Positions 17,850-29,703 of a stretch of DNA of 64,000 nt are shown here, in pieces (within the stretch, counting starts at the first letter, position 1; each line of letters begins with the position of its first letter). The notes beneath the pieces were generated by a model that saw only the letters and a list, made by a program, of their open reading frames with translations, was not told the origin of the DNA and did no database searches. The DNA is from G963674665 sp963674665 (GTDB lineage: Bacteria > Desulfobacterota > Desulfovibrionia > Desulfovibrionales > Desulfovibrionaceae): contig CAXXPL010000009.1 in the NCBI GenBank assembly GCA_963674665.2, positions 620,001 to 684,000 on the forward strand. Direction: 5' to 3'. The position numbers and the translations under genes are program-made.

Positions 17850-19091
17850 TCATTTCTCCCCTGACGCGAGCTCGGCCAGAGCCTTTTCCAGGGCGCCGAT
17901 CCTTTCCTTGAGCGCGTCGATCTCCGCGCCCTGGTCGGCCAGGGCGTTGCCAAAGGCCATGATCACGTCCTCCAGGTCCGGATCCGGGTTCCGGACCACC
18001 TCGCCCATGCCGGCCATGCCAGCCTTGTCGGGGGGCTCCCGGAACAGGACTGCGCGCCCAAGAAACCGCTCCGCCACCATGGTGTTGGATTCCCGAAACA
18101 GGGCGAGAAACCTCTGCCGCTCCTCGTGGGTGAAGAAGAGCGGCTTCCTGCCGCAGGGCTGCGAGGCCTTTTGCAGCAGGCGCCGGATCTCCAGCCGTCT
18201 CGGCACGGCCGGGTCCACACCCCTTGCCAGAGCCTGATGCACTCGCCTGTAGTCCGCCTTGGCCGCCCGCACTTCAGGGGGCAGGGTGGCCGCGAACGCC
18301 TCGAGCCGGGCCTCCATGGTCTCACGGTCCAGGAAGAACTGCCTGTTGAAGACCCGCTGCACCCGCGCGGCGTATCTGGTGTACCCCGTGTTCCGCAATT
18401 CAGGGGGCGGGGCGCAGGCCGCGATCTCGGCCAAACACTCCGGAGGCGCTGCCACGATATCCAGAAAATCCGCCACGATGTCGCGTTCCTTCAGCTCCTG
18501 ACGGTCGTAGACCCTGACGATGACGTTGTTTTTGCCAAAGGCTCCGGCGTAAGCGGTCACCAGGTGGTGCCAGTCCAGGTGGTTGCCGCCGTGAAGTTTC
18601 AAATACTCCGCAAAGGTGATGGTGAGGCCGCTTTTCACGGATTGGACGTACCGGGACTCCATGAACAGATCCTGGCGCCGGAGATACACCACGATTTCGA
18701 CCTCCTGCCCCTGTAACTGCTCAGCGAGGCTTTCAGCGAAAAAAGGGGCGATAGAGTCGGGATGGATGTACGAGATGCCGGCATAGGCCTCGTGGGACAT
18801 GACCAGGGTATGTTCGGGGCGGTTCAGCTCCTGTTGGAATATCGCCCGCACAGCTCCGTGGTTGTCGATGCCCGCGTCCAGGCGGTCCTGGAGCATGAGC
18901 TGGGCCTCGTTCAGCAGGGCCCTGTCAGTGACGTGCACCCCCCATTGGCGAAGGGCCTCGGCATTGCGCATGAGCGTGTTCTGAAGGGCAGTTGTGCCGG
19001 TTTTGGGAGTCCCGATGTGGAAGAATATCTTTTTCAAACAGCGGCTCCAGGTACTCGTTGGGAAGGGATTTTCTTCGGAAATCTCCTCCAT
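17850..19091 (-). CDS. sulfotransferase-domain protein
   Basis: PAPS-dependent sulfotransferase-like protein, 413 aa (395 if the TTG at 19037 is used). The 5'-phosphosulfate-binding loop is FFHIGTPKTGTTALQ near the N-terminus, and the 3'-phosphate region is VYLRRQDLFMESRYVQSVKSG. A C-terminal coiled segment (GAEIDALKERIGALEKALAEL) may mediate oligomerisation. The ATG at 19091 is 4 bp after the previous stop, but GGAG precedes TTG 19037 and family members usually begin right at the loop, so the start is uncertain. It suggests a sulfated surface glycan. Confidence 0.85.
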   Translation of the reverse strand: MEEISEENPFPTSTWSRCLKKIFFHIGTPKTGTTALQNTLMRNAEALRQWGVHVTDRALLNEAQLMLQDRLDAGIDNHGAVRAIFQQELNRPEHTLVMSHEAYAGISYIHPDSIAPFFAESLAEQLQGQEVEIVVYLRRQDLFMESRYVQSVKSGLTITFAEYLKLHGGNHLDWHHLVTAYAGAFGKNNVIVRVYDRQELKERDIVADFLDIVAAPPECLAEIAACAPPPELRNTGYTRYAARVQRVFNRQFFLDRETMEARLEAFAATLPPEVRAAKADYRRVHQALARGVDPAVPRRLEIRRLLQKASQPCGRKPLFFTHEERQRFLALFRESNTMVAERFLGRAVLFREPPDKAGMAGMGEVVRNPDPDLEDVIMAFGNALADQGAEIDALKERIGALEKALAELASGEK

Positions 19092-19095
19092 GAAA

Positions 19096-19911
19096 CTATT
19101 CTTGCCCCTTCATCCTCCGCAGCCTGGCCGCGCACAGCGCATCCAGGGGGGAGCAGTCCACCGGCTCGTCGGGGTCCATGCTGAACAGGGGGAGCCTGTA
19201 GAACAGCGGCATGTCGGCCATGACCTCCGGGGAGCATTCCACTGTGACGCGGGCTCCGCCCTCTGGAATGGGGACGCTGCCCCCGGTCATTTTGACGGCA
19301 TAGAGCGCGTTGTCGCTGAAATAGAGCTCCGGCGCATCCTGGCTGCGCAGCACATCCCGGCTGGTGAACGCCTCGTGCAGCTCAGGGCAGACCTCCTTCA
19401 GGGCGTCCTTTGACAACCCCCTGACATGGGGCAGGCGCAACTCGCTGTCCATGCGGAATCTGCGCGGCGCTGCCCGCAGGTTCCACACCGGGTTGGTGAG
19501 AAAATCGTGGGGCATGAGGGATTCGGCCAGGATGGTCGTGCCCTGATCGAGGTGGTCCATGCGCGTGAGCGCGGAATGGAAATGGTTGATCCGCCCCTCT
19601 GAGATGCGCCCCATGCAGGGGCGAAGGATCATGACCCAGGCTCCGGCGAGTTCCCTGCCGCGTTCGGAGGCCCAGGAGCGGATGCGCTCCAGCTCCGCGT
19701 CTTCCCTGTGATCAGGGGAGAGAAGGGGCGGGGATTCCCCGGGCACATGGAAGGGCAGGGCGTGACTGGTGAGGACGGCCGCGAACTCGAGGGAGTCGTT
19801 GGCCTCGATGCATTGGCATGAGTGCCGGTACAGGTATCCGCCGATGGCGGGGTGGGAGAGCAACTGCTGCTCCCGTGCGCAGTGACGCGCAAAGGAAATG
19901 AAGATCAGCAT
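19096..19911 (-). CDS. uncharacterised protein of the glycan locus
   Basis: 271-aa soluble protein I cannot place in a family. It begins MLIFISFARHCAREQQLL, contains WVMILRPCMGRISEGRINHF, and ends with Leu/Arg-rich text. The ATG at 19911 overlaps the stop of the cytidylyltransferase gene (ATGC..TGA arrangement), so the two are co-translated and probably act together. The second half (about residues 90-240) looks like a compact alpha/beta domain. There is no signal peptide or membrane helix. A role in making or activating an unusual sugar is an inference from coupling only. Confidence 0.75.
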   Translation of the reverse strand: MLIFISFARHCAREQQLLSHPAIGGYLYRHSCQCIEANDSLEFAAVLTSHALPFHVPGESPPLLSPDHREDAELERIRSWASERGRELAGAWVMILRPCMGRISEGRINHFHSALTRMDHLDQGTTILAESLMPHDFLTNPVWNLRAAPRRFRMDSELRLPHVRGLSKDALKEVCPELHEAFTSRDVLRSQDAPELYFSDNALYAVKMTGGSVPIPEGGARVTVECSPEVMADMPLFYRLPLFSMDPDEPVDCSPLDALCAARLRRMKGQE

Positions 19912-20667
19912 ATGGCCACCCCGAAATCGTAGAGCCCCTCGGCCAGGATCTCCTCGGCCAGGGCAAAGTCCTGTGCGGTGTCTATGTCCAGCAGCTCCAG
20001 CGGGTTGGTGATGAAGGCGTACTGCCTCCACAGGGAGAGGGAGCTGTCCAGCTTGTGCCCGAGAAAGTTGCTGGTCAGCTTGTAGAAGCTGAAGCGATCC
20101 CTGTAGTCCTGTTCGTTCTCGATGCGCAGATCCCCGCCGCCCCCCAAGAGTCCGGATAAGCGGACGTGGGGGCGAAGACAGTGGCAATGTTCCCGGCCTG
20201 GTCGAGCTTGCGCATATAGCCGCGCAGAGTGTGCACGTTGCGGAAAGGGGTGGTGGGGTACATCTCGAGCCAGGTGCCCACGGGGTACCCCTCGAGGAGC
20301 AGCCGTTTCTGCATGTAGTAGGTCACCAGTCCGGGGCTGACATCCCCCTGGCTCAGCTCCGGGGGGCGCAGGAACGGCACCTCGGCGCCGTACTCCCGGG
20401 CGATGTCGGCGTAGTGCTCGCTGTCGGTGCTCACCGTGACCCTGTCGGCGCCAAGCTCCCTGGCCACCAGGATGGAATATGCCAGCAGGGGGATGCCGCA
20501 CAGGGGCCTGATGTTCTTGTCCCGGAGGCGGCTCGACCCGGAGCGGGCGCAGATGTTGATAACCACCTTGTCATGCGGCAGGGGGCTGTCTCGCACCAGC
20601 TTTCCGATCACCGGCTCGGTACCCTGAAATAGGTGTCGGTGAGGTATTGCTTTGTCTTCAGATCCAT
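19905..20667 (-). pseudogene. NeuA/PseF-like cytidylyltransferase, frameshifted
   Basis: CMP-acylneuraminate synthetase-like protein: INICARSGSSRLRDKNIRPL is the nucleotide-binding motif, followed by TVSTDSEHYADIAREYGA and WLEMYPTTPFRN. Two frame breaks are seen. The better start (ATG 20667 with GGAG at good spacing, MDLKTKQYLTDTYF) leaves frame near 20630. The main frame is then lost in a run of six G on the coding strand at about 20140-20145, after which LRIENEQDYRDRFSFYKL continues to the stop at 19905. Each is fixed by a single-base change. The intact product would activate a nonulosonic-type acid with CTP. Confidence 0.75.
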
Positions 20668-20703
20668 GTCGCTCCACGCAGGGGAATGCCCCGCAGTGCG
20701 CCG

Positions 20704-21753
20704 CTAGCCGAGCAGGCCGTGGTACAGGTTCTCGATATCCCGGATGTGCTCTTCCATGCTGATCAGCGAGAGGTCGTTCATTGGTTGCTTGGGTTGTGCG
20801 TGCAGCAGCACATCGATCAGTTCATTCTCCGAGCGGACGTGATAGCCCGCGTCGTGCCTCTCCACCCATTCTCCCGCGGTCCGGTTGTTGTACACCACGG
20901 GGCAGACGCCTGAAAAGACGTAGTCAAAGAGCTTGTTCGGCAGGATGCTGTTCAGGAACAGCCTTTTGTCAGGCTCGAGGATCTCTTGCATGTTGAAGGC
21001 GGCCAGACCCCAGTGGTATTGCCCCATTTCGTCGAGCAGCCGGGCATAGGGGACCTGCTGGTGAAAGTGGAACAGGTCCGAGGACTCCCGCAATTCGATG
21101 TATGAGGACTGGACCTTGGGATTGAAGGCGGAGCAGTAGACATGCACGTGAATGCCGTGCTCCACCATTTTTTTGAAAAAAGGGTGGTAGTTGCGATACT
21201 CCAGGGGCGTGATTCCGGCGTCCAGGAGCATGCCCTGGTACACCAAGTGGTTGCCCGGGAGCTTTTCCCTGGAGCTTCGCTCCATTTCCTCCACCAGGCA
21301 GTAGCAGGGCAGGGAGACCATCCACCTTGGGGTGTAGCGCTCCTGCACCACGGCGGCCATGTTTTCGCTGACCACGATGACCGCATGGCTTTGCTCGAAG
21401 CAGCACCGCTCTGTCTTGTGGCGCGTGCCCGTGAGCCTCTGCCGCAGGCCGCTGAAGTCGTGGCAGTCGTACACCACCGGGCAGCGGGCGTTTTCGATGG
21501 CCACGGCCGTGGGCGTGTTGGGCTCATTGTGTCCGTGCACGATGTCCCACGACCCGTTGCGCACGATCCCGGCCAACTGGCCGTAGTCCGCATAGGTATG
21601 CACGCTGCGGACATGCCCCAGAATCTCGGGATGCTGGGAAACCTTTTCCACCGCGAGGTCGATGGTGTGGCCGCGCCTGGTCAGGGCCACAGCCTCCTTG
21701 TACGCCCGGGCGCAGGGATCCTTGTGGATGAACAATATATTAAATTTTTTCAT
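20704..21753 (-). CDS. glycosyltransferase family 4-like protein
   Basis: GT-B-type protein of 349 aa starting MKKFNILFIHKDPCARAYKEA. The middle has IVHGHNEPNT and VVYDCHDFSGLR; the C-terminal donor half includes LVYQGMLLD and NKLFDYVFSGVCPVVYNN. The frame is open 14 codons further upstream, but ATG 21753 starts the conserved beta strand. It lies 36 bp before the cytidylyltransferase in the same operon. Confidence 0.87.
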   Translation of the reverse strand: MKKFNILFIHKDPCARAYKEAVALTRRGHTIDLAVEKVSQHPEILGHVRSVHTYADYGQLAGIVRNGSWDIVHGHNEPNTPTAVAIENARCPVVYDCHDFSGLRQRLTGTRHKTERCCFEQSHAVIVVSENMAAVVQERYTPRWMVSLPCYCLVEEMERSSREKLPGNHLVYQGMLLDAGITPLEYRNYHPFFKKMVEHGIHVHVYCSAFNPKVQSSYIELRESSDLFHFHQQVPYARLLDEMGQYHWGLAAFNMQEILEPDKRLFLNSILPNKLFDYVFSGVCPVVYNNRTAGEWVERHDAGYHVRSENELIDVLLHAQPKQPMNDLSLISMEEHIRDIENLYHGLLG

Positions 21754-21902
21754 GGCGTTGGGAGTGGCTATGAGAGCGAGCAAGACACTGGGCAAAAATG
21801 TATCCGGGTAGAATTATAGCAAATATTGTTCCAGTGGGAAATGATGAGCAGCGAGGGGAAAACCCCTGGGAGAGGTTCTCCCCCCGGCTGCACTTCTCTC
21901 GG

Positions 21903-22703
21903 TTACTCTCGCCCTTGCTGCCATGCGCGGGCTTTCAGGGTGAGGCGCTTGGACTCCTCCAGGAGCGCGTCGAACCTCGGGGGGTGGTGCAGCCCCACCT
22001 GCCTGTGCTCGTGGCTGCGCACGCTGTATAGGGTCTTGGGGATGTGCAGGAAGCGCGCCCCGTTCATGGCGAAGCGCAGATAGCACTCGTGGTCGTCGGC
22101 CGCGGAGTTCTCGTCGTAATAGCCGAACCGCTCGTGCAACGCCCGCCTGTAGAGCTTGGACACGCCGCACAGGTACCAGTCGCAGAAGGACTTCTCAAAG
22201 CTGTAGTCCGGCAGCCTGAACTCGCGGAGTATCCTGTGACGGTCGTCGATGACGAACATGTCGGAGAAGACGAAGTCCGCTGCGTCCGCATCCAAAGGGG
22301 TGGCCAGGGTGGAGATCATCCGGGGGTGGGCGATGTCGTCCGAGGCGATGAAGGTGCAATACTCCCCCGTGGCCAGCTGGAAGCCCTGGTTGTAGTTGCG
22401 CGTGGAGCCGAGGTTCTCCGGGTTCACGCGGAACACGATCCTGCGCCCCTGCCGTTCGCAGCGCTTGTGAACACGCCGCTCTATCGTGTCGGTTTCTTCA
22501 TTGTAGCGGGCGGCATGGGAGACCTCTCCGGTCTCCATTCTGTCGATCCAGTCGGAGATCACGTCCGCGGAGTTGTCCGTGGAGTGGTCGTCCAGGATGA
22601 TGATCTCGATATCCGGATGATCCTGGAAGTATATGGAGTCGAGGCAGGCTTCCACATACTCCGCGTGGTTGTAACTGGGAACGACTATGGAGACTGGTTT
22701 CAC
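21903..22703 (-). CDS. glycosyltransferase family 2
   Basis: GT-A fold inverting glycosyltransferase of 266 aa: VSIVVPSYNHAEYVEACLDSI, IIILDDHSTDNSADVI, and CTFIASDDIAHPRM with the metal-binding acidic motif. The C-terminal part carries DDHECYLRFAMNG, the usual acceptor-side region. First gene of the - strand glycan operon that runs through the GT4, cytidylyltransferase and sulfotransferase genes. Confidence 0.9.
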   Translation of the reverse strand: MKPVSIVVPSYNHAEYVEACLDSIYFQDHPDIEIIILDDHSTDNSADVISDWIDRMETGEVSHAARYNEETDTIERRVHKRCERQGRRIVFRVNPENLGSTRNYNQGFQLATGEYCTFIASDDIAHPRMISTLATPLDADAADFVFSDMFVIDDRHRILREFRLPDYSFEKSFCDWYLCGVSKLYRRALHERFGYYDENSAADDHECYLRFAMNGARFLHIPKTLYSVRSHEHRQVGLHHPPRFDALLEESKRLTLKARAWQQGRE

Positions 22704-22794
22704 AACATCCTCCGCCTGGTGTGTGGCGCAATGGCAGCGGGCCGGCGGGACTATCCGCCTTGCTCGCAGGGGTATACCGCAATCATCCCGAAGA

Positions 22795-24279
22795 TCAAGG
22801 GCAGGCGCTCATGTCCCCGCTCCCCTGGACCGGTCGACGCCTGTGCAGGGCATTGCCCAGGACAAAGGCCAGCAGGCCTACTGCCGTGGTGGGCACGATG
22901 GCGTGGATGCCGAACATGGGCGGTTTGAGTATGCTCAGGGCGAAGAAGCAGCCAACCCCCGCCACAGTGGAACAGACCGCGCCGGTGGCGTTGGCCTTGT
23001 CCCAGTACAGGCCCAGTACCACGGGCCAGAGAAAGGTTGCTTCCAGGCCGCCAAAAGCGAAGAGGTTGATCCAGACCAGCAGGTCGGGCGGTTCCAGGGC
23101 GGCCAGGAACACGATGGTGCCTATGACCGCGGTGCTCATAAGGCTCATGCTCCGTAAAAGTTTGGGGGGCATGCGCGAGGCGTCGTCCCTGAGCACATAG
23201 TGAACGTACAGGTCCTTGATGATGGCCGCCGAGGCCAGCAGGAGCATGGAGTCCACCGTGGACATGATGGCGGCCAGGGGACCGGCGATGAACACCCCGG
23301 CCCAGAATTCGGGCAGCAGCTTCATGATCAGGGCGGGCATGGCCATGTCGCCCACGGGCAGGTCGGGGATGACGGCGCGCCCCAGGGTTCCGGCGAGGTG
23401 GATGCTGAGCAGCAGGAAGCCGATGATCACGGTGCCCAGGATCATTGCATTGTGCATGGAGCGCGCGTTCTTGTAGCCCATGCAGCGCTGCGTGGTCTGC
23501 GGCAGGCCGAGCACGCCGAGGCCCACCAGCACCCAGAAGGACAGGATAAAGGGGCGTGGCACCGCGTTGTTCGGCCCCGAGGGCGTGATCAGGCCCGGGT
23601 CGATACTCTTGAGCTTGGCCACGCTCTGGGCCATTCCGCCTCCGGCGTGCACCACTGCCCAGAGCACCACCACGGCGACCAGCAGCATCACGATACCCTG
23701 CAAGGCGTCCGTTATGACCACGGCCCGGAATCCTCCCAGCACCGTGTAGACGATGACCGAGATGCCGAACAGGGTCAGGCCGATGGAGTAGGGGTAGCCG
23801 GTGACGGCCTGGAACAGCCGGGCTCCACCGATGAACTGGGCCAGCATGGCGGCTATGAAAAAGATGAGCAGGGACAGGGAGCACAGGATGACCACTGCGT
23901 CGCTTTTGTAGCGGTTGCGCAGGAAATCCGTGAGGGTAACGGATTGGGTCTGCCGAGCCACGATGGCGAAGCGCTTGCCCAGAACACCCAAAGTGAAGAA
24001 GATCGTGGGCGCCTGGATCATGGCCAGCAGCACCCAGCTCAAGCCCAGACGGTAGGCCACGCCAGGTCCCCCCACGAAACTGCTGGCGCTGGTGTAGCTG
24101 GCGATGATGGTCATGGCCAGCACAAAGGCGCCCATGGAGCGCCCCCCGATGAAGTACTCCTCGAGAAATCCTTGGGAGTCCGAACTCTTGCTGGACTTGC
24201 CCCGGGCCCACAGGGCAACGGCGAATGACAGGGCAAGGTAGATGACGACAGGGACAATGGCTCCGGATGTGGTCTGCAT
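22795..24279 (-). CDS. panF: sodium/pantothenate symporter
   Basis: Sodium:solute symporter family (SSS) protein, 494 aa, with about 13 hydrophobic helices. FIGGRSMGAFVLAMTIIASYTSASSFVGGPG near the N-terminus and GLGVLGLPQTTQRCMGYKN are typical of PanF. It takes up pantothenate with sodium for CoA synthesis. The preceding gene is a YhdT homologue and shares one base with it (TGATG), the conserved yhdT-panF arrangement, which supports this assignment over other SSS substrates. Confidence 0.9.
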   Translation of the reverse strand: MQTTSGAIVPVVIYLALSFAVALWARGKSSKSSDSQGFLEEYFIGGRSMGAFVLAMTIIASYTSASSFVGGPGVAYRLGLSWVLLAMIQAPTIFFTLGVLGKRFAIVARQTQSVTLTDFLRNRYKSDAVVILCSLSLLIFFIAAMLAQFIGGARLFQAVTGYPYSIGLTLFGISVIVYTVLGGFRAVVITDALQGIVMLLVAVVVLWAVVHAGGGMAQSVAKLKSIDPGLITPSGPNNAVPRPFILSFWVLVGLGVLGLPQTTQRCMGYKNARSMHNAMILGTVIIGFLLLSIHLAGTLGRAVIPDLPVGDMAMPALIMKLLPEFWAGVFIAGPLAAIMSTVDSMLLLASAAIIKDLYVHYVLRDDASRMPPKLLRSMSLMSTAVIGTIVFLAALEPPDLLVWINLFAFGGLEATFLWPVVLGLYWDKANATGAVCSTVAGVGCFFALSILKPPMFGIHAIVPTTAVGLLAFVLGNALHRRRPVQGSGDMSACP

Positions 24280-24602
24280 CAGCTCCGCCCCCCTTGCTCG
24301 TTTGTTGGTTGCGGGTTGTCAACCCGGGAGGGGGGGTGTTCGTCAAGGTCATCAAGGGGCATGTCCCTGAAGAACATGCGGACCATGATCCAGACCACCA
24401 GGGAGATCATGGGGAACCCGAGGACACAGCTGTAGAAGAACCAGGCCGGAAGCCCGAGCACATAGGTATACCGCTCCGGGTCTCCGTCCCCCAGGCAGAA
24501 GGCGGAGACGAACCACCAGACGAAATACAACGCATAGGCCGCCAGACTGAACAGGGCCTCCTTGTTGGCCTGTGTGAACCTGGGATCTCTGGAAACGCTC
24601 AT
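24279..24602 (-). CDS. yhdT: YhdT-family small membrane protein (DUF997)
   Basis: 107-aa protein with two hydrophobic segments (LAAYALYFVWWFVSAFCLG and FPMISLVVWIMVRMFF) and the family text GLPAWFFYSCVLG. YhdT proteins are found with PanF in many Proteobacteria, probably as an accessory subunit. The ATG at 24602 is preferred over the upstream frame because AGGAAG precedes it and the family begins there. Confidence 0.9.
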   Translation of the reverse strand: MSVSRDPRFTQANKEALFSLAAYALYFVWWFVSAFCLGDGDPERYTYVLGLPAWFFYSCVLGFPMISLVVWIMVRMFFRDMPLDDLDEHPPSRVDNPQPTNEQGGRS

Positions 24603-25218
24603 GTGTACATCTTCCTTGTTAATCGTGGGGTGTGACCGCTGCAAATCGTGATTGCGGCGATGAGAGGGCAATCAATCCGTGGATGGGGTGGTAACACACA
24701 ATGAAGGAATAACCGAGCCGACCTTGAGGGGTTTTTTACTGTGAACGGTGACGCTCTAACGGAAAATGTGTCAATCAACAAGCCGGAATGAAGTGGTTTT
24801 TCGTAAAGATGCGCCTGAAAAGACAACAATTTGGAATTCAAGGGAATATTGTTTCTGATCCCTGTGCTGAAATCGCATTAACGAAATATCAACATTCTCT
24901 TACTATGGAGCGACAATTCATCCAAAACGGCAAACCAAACTCCGAATCCTACTCTGGATGAAGGTGCTCGGGAAAATGTACGGCAATCATTTGAATAATA
25001 AAAGCTAACAATGGTAGGTTATTGCAACGAAAAGCAGGCGAGGATTCCCGAAAGAACAAGTTTCTGTCATGCTGGGGCAATTGTTGGCAAGGTTCATGCT
25101 TATAAGAATGCAAAGGCGAGAGTGGAGAAGAAACGCCGGAGCAACCCGAAAGAAGGCCTCTCCGGATACGGTCCACTCACAAAGTGCTGACAACCGTGTA
25201 ACACTAGAGGATAACATC
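24603..25218. other. gene-free stretch upstream of yhdT and the Pro/His-rich gene
   Basis: About 616 bp, more AT-rich than its neighbours, between divergent genes. No convincing reading frame, RNA gene or repeat is seen; promoters for both directions presumably lie here but no clear -35/-10 pair was picked out. Confidence 0.5.
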
Positions 25219-25497
25219 ATGAAGATACTCCCGATTTTCCTGCTGCTGGCCATGTTGATCGGTGGACAGGTTGCCGCGGTTCAGGCGGCTCCTCCTCCCC
25301 CGCCCCCGTATCACCATCCGCATCACCACCATGGCCCCCACTGGGGTGCCGCAGCCGCCATCGCGGGCTTGTCGGTCCTGACGCCGCTGCTGTACGGACC
25401 GCCTCCTCCACCGCCGCCTCCTCCGGCCTGGGGACCTCCCCCGCCTCCTCCGCATCCCTGGGGACCGCCTCCTCCTCCGCCCCCGCCTTACTGGTAG
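25219..25497 (+). CDS. small secreted proline/histidine-rich protein
   Basis: 92-aa protein. A clean Sec signal peptide (MKILPIFLLLAMLIGGQVAAVQA) leads to a mature part made almost only of Pro, His, Trp, Tyr and Gly. There is a His cluster (YHHPHHHHGPHW), a short Ala/Leu helix (AAAAIAGLSVL), and then repeats of PPPPPP with WGPP, ending in Trp. It could bind metal ions or pack on the cell wall. The frame is open to 25069, but the ATG here follows AGAGGA and begins the signal peptide. Long proline runs would need EF-P. Confidence 0.75.
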   Translation: MKILPIFLLLAMLIGGQVAAVQAAPPPPPPYHHPHHHHGPHWGAAAAIAGLSVLTPLLYGPPPPPPPPPAWGPPPPPPHPWGPPPPPPPPYW

Positions 25498-25547
25498 GAT
25501 GCCGAGGCCGGAGCCGAGGAACCGGCAGACTTGAAACGAAAGTACAT

Positions 25548-25587
25548 GACAAGGGCGCGGTGCATGCTGCGCCCTTGTCTTTATTTT
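25548..25587 (+). terminator. Rho-independent terminator of the Pro/His-rich gene
   Basis: GACAAGGGCGC and GCGCCCTTGTC form a perfect 11-bp stem with a 10-nt loop, followed by TTTATTTT. Confidence 0.88.
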
Positions 25588-25795
25588 GAGGCAAACCTCT
25601 TATTGAACTCTTGGGGCTATATACTCCTTCACGAAAGGGTATTTTTTTTGGTATAGTGGAAATAGTATTCTCCACACTCGAGGCAGGCCTCTTTCATACT
25701 GCCGGGCGCAACAGGATGAGATGTGTAGTGTGACGGGCCTACCCGCATAATGAGTTGCTGGAACATATCGGGCTTATTGGACAAGGGGGTGCCCG

Positions 25796-26941
25796 GTGAA
25801 GAAGGTTTTCAAGATTTCCGGCATGGTAATTTTTCTTGCGGTGGTAGTCGCAGGAGCCCTTGCACCGTTCATGGGCGACAACGGGGTATCGCCCCGGACC
25901 AATGCCGGGAGAAAATGGCGTGTGGGGTATTACGAAGGGGGGCCGTGGGTGGATTATCAGGATATCCTGGCCAGCATCGTGCGAAGCTTCATGGACATGG
26001 GGTGGGTGCGGCCGGCTGTGCTGCCCCAGCCTTCCAGGGACAGCGACTCGTCAGTCTTGTGGCGATGGCTGAGTGAAGGAATCCGAAGCGAATACATCGA
26101 CTTCGTGGACAATGCCTACTGGTCCTCGGGATGGGACGACGACACCAGGGAACGCAACAGGAACGCCGCAATCGAGCGCCTTGCCAAGAGGCGGGATCTG
26201 GACCTGGTCATCGCGGCGGGAACCTGGGCCGGGCAGGACCTTGCCAACAACATGCATTCGGTTCCCGTCATCGTCATTTCCGCCAGCGATCCGGTCCGGG
26301 CAGGGATCGTCAAGAGCGCCCGGGACTCTGGATTCGATCACGTCTTCGCCAAGGTGGATCCGGAGCGCTATATCCGGCAGCTGAGGTTGTTCCACAATCT
26401 CGTGGGATTCAAGCGCCTGGGGCTTGTCTACGAAAACACGGCTGTGGGGCGCTCCTATGCGGCCCTGGATGATGTGAGCGCCGTTGCCAGGGAGAAGGGG
26501 TTCCAGGTTGTAGTCTGCACGACCCTGTTCTCCAACAGCGAACTGGAGGATACCGAGTCCGGTGTCATAGGCTGCGTGGAGGAACTCGCGCCGAGGATAG
26601 ACGCATTCTACCTCACCACCCACCGGGGGCAGACCACGGAAAACATAGACCAGATATTGAAACCCTTGCTGAAGTGGAAAATTCCCACCTGGGCGCAACC
26701 CGGGTCGGAGTTCGTAGAGCGGGGAGTGCTCCTGAGCACCACCAAGGGGGAGAACAGCAAGTACGGCCGCTTCTACGCACAGGTGTTGGCGGAGTTCTTC
26801 AATGGCCGGAAACTGCGCGAACTGGACCAGGTATTCGAGGACCCCACCAAGTTGGCGGTGAACATGAAGACCGCAGAGGCCATCGGCTACGAAGTGCCTC
26901 CGGCCATTCTGGGAACCGCGGACATATATCCAAAACAATGA
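25796..26941 (+). CDS. ABC-type periplasmic substrate-binding protein (TrpX-like, PF04392 type)
   Basis: 381-aa exported protein with an N-terminal signal anchor (ISGMVIFLAVVVAGALAPFMG). It continues as a two-lobed binding protein of the DUF534/TrpX type: LVIAAGTWAGQDLAN, VPVIVISASDPVRAGIV, LGLVYENTAVGRSYAAL. No ABC permease or ATPase is nearby. Instead it is followed after 16 bp by a PAS hybrid kinase, so it probably presents a ligand to that sensor rather than to a transporter (inference). Start GTG at 25796. Confidence 0.85.
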   Translation: MKKVFKISGMVIFLAVVVAGALAPFMGDNGVSPRTNAGRKWRVGYYEGGPWVDYQDILASIVRSFMDMGWVRPAVLPQPSRDSDSSVLWRWLSEGIRSEYIDFVDNAYWSSGWDDDTRERNRNAAIERLAKRRDLDLVIAAGTWAGQDLANNMHSVPVIVISASDPVRAGIVKSARDSGFDHVFAKVDPERYIRQLRLFHNLVGFKRLGLVYENTAVGRSYAALDDVSAVAREKGFQVVVCTTLFSNSELEDTESGVIGCVEELAPRIDAFYLTTHRGQTTENIDQILKPLLKWKIPTWAQPGSEFVERGVLLSTTKGENSKYGRFYAQVLAEFFNGRKLRELDQVFEDPTKLAVNMKTAEAIGYEVPPAILGTADIYPKQ

Positions 26942-26957
26942 CCATGGCGGATGTCGC

Positions 26958-29486
<2,529 letters not shown>

Positions 29487-29703
29487 GTCCGGAGACCCAG
29501 GGCTTTTGTCCAAGGGCTTCCCCCGGAGCCATAACTCATTTCCCGAGCAGACCACGGGTCTGGCATTTACCCGGTTTTCCTGATAATTGTATTCAAGAAT
29601 CAGCTTCCTTTGCCGTGTAAGGGGTCTCCGCCTCTTGCCCGGGCGCCGTCAGGAACTCCATGCGGGCCATCCGCCAGCACCTTGTCCGACCTGGAGGCTA
29701 TTT

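Noticed and set aside
23200..24228. 342-codon + strand frame opposite panF
   Set aside because: Very high His/Gln/Gly/Asp composition typical of antisense to a membrane protein.
25069..25218. In-frame upstream extension of the Pro/His-rich gene
   Set aside because: Contains no coding features and would bury the clear signal peptide that begins at 25219.
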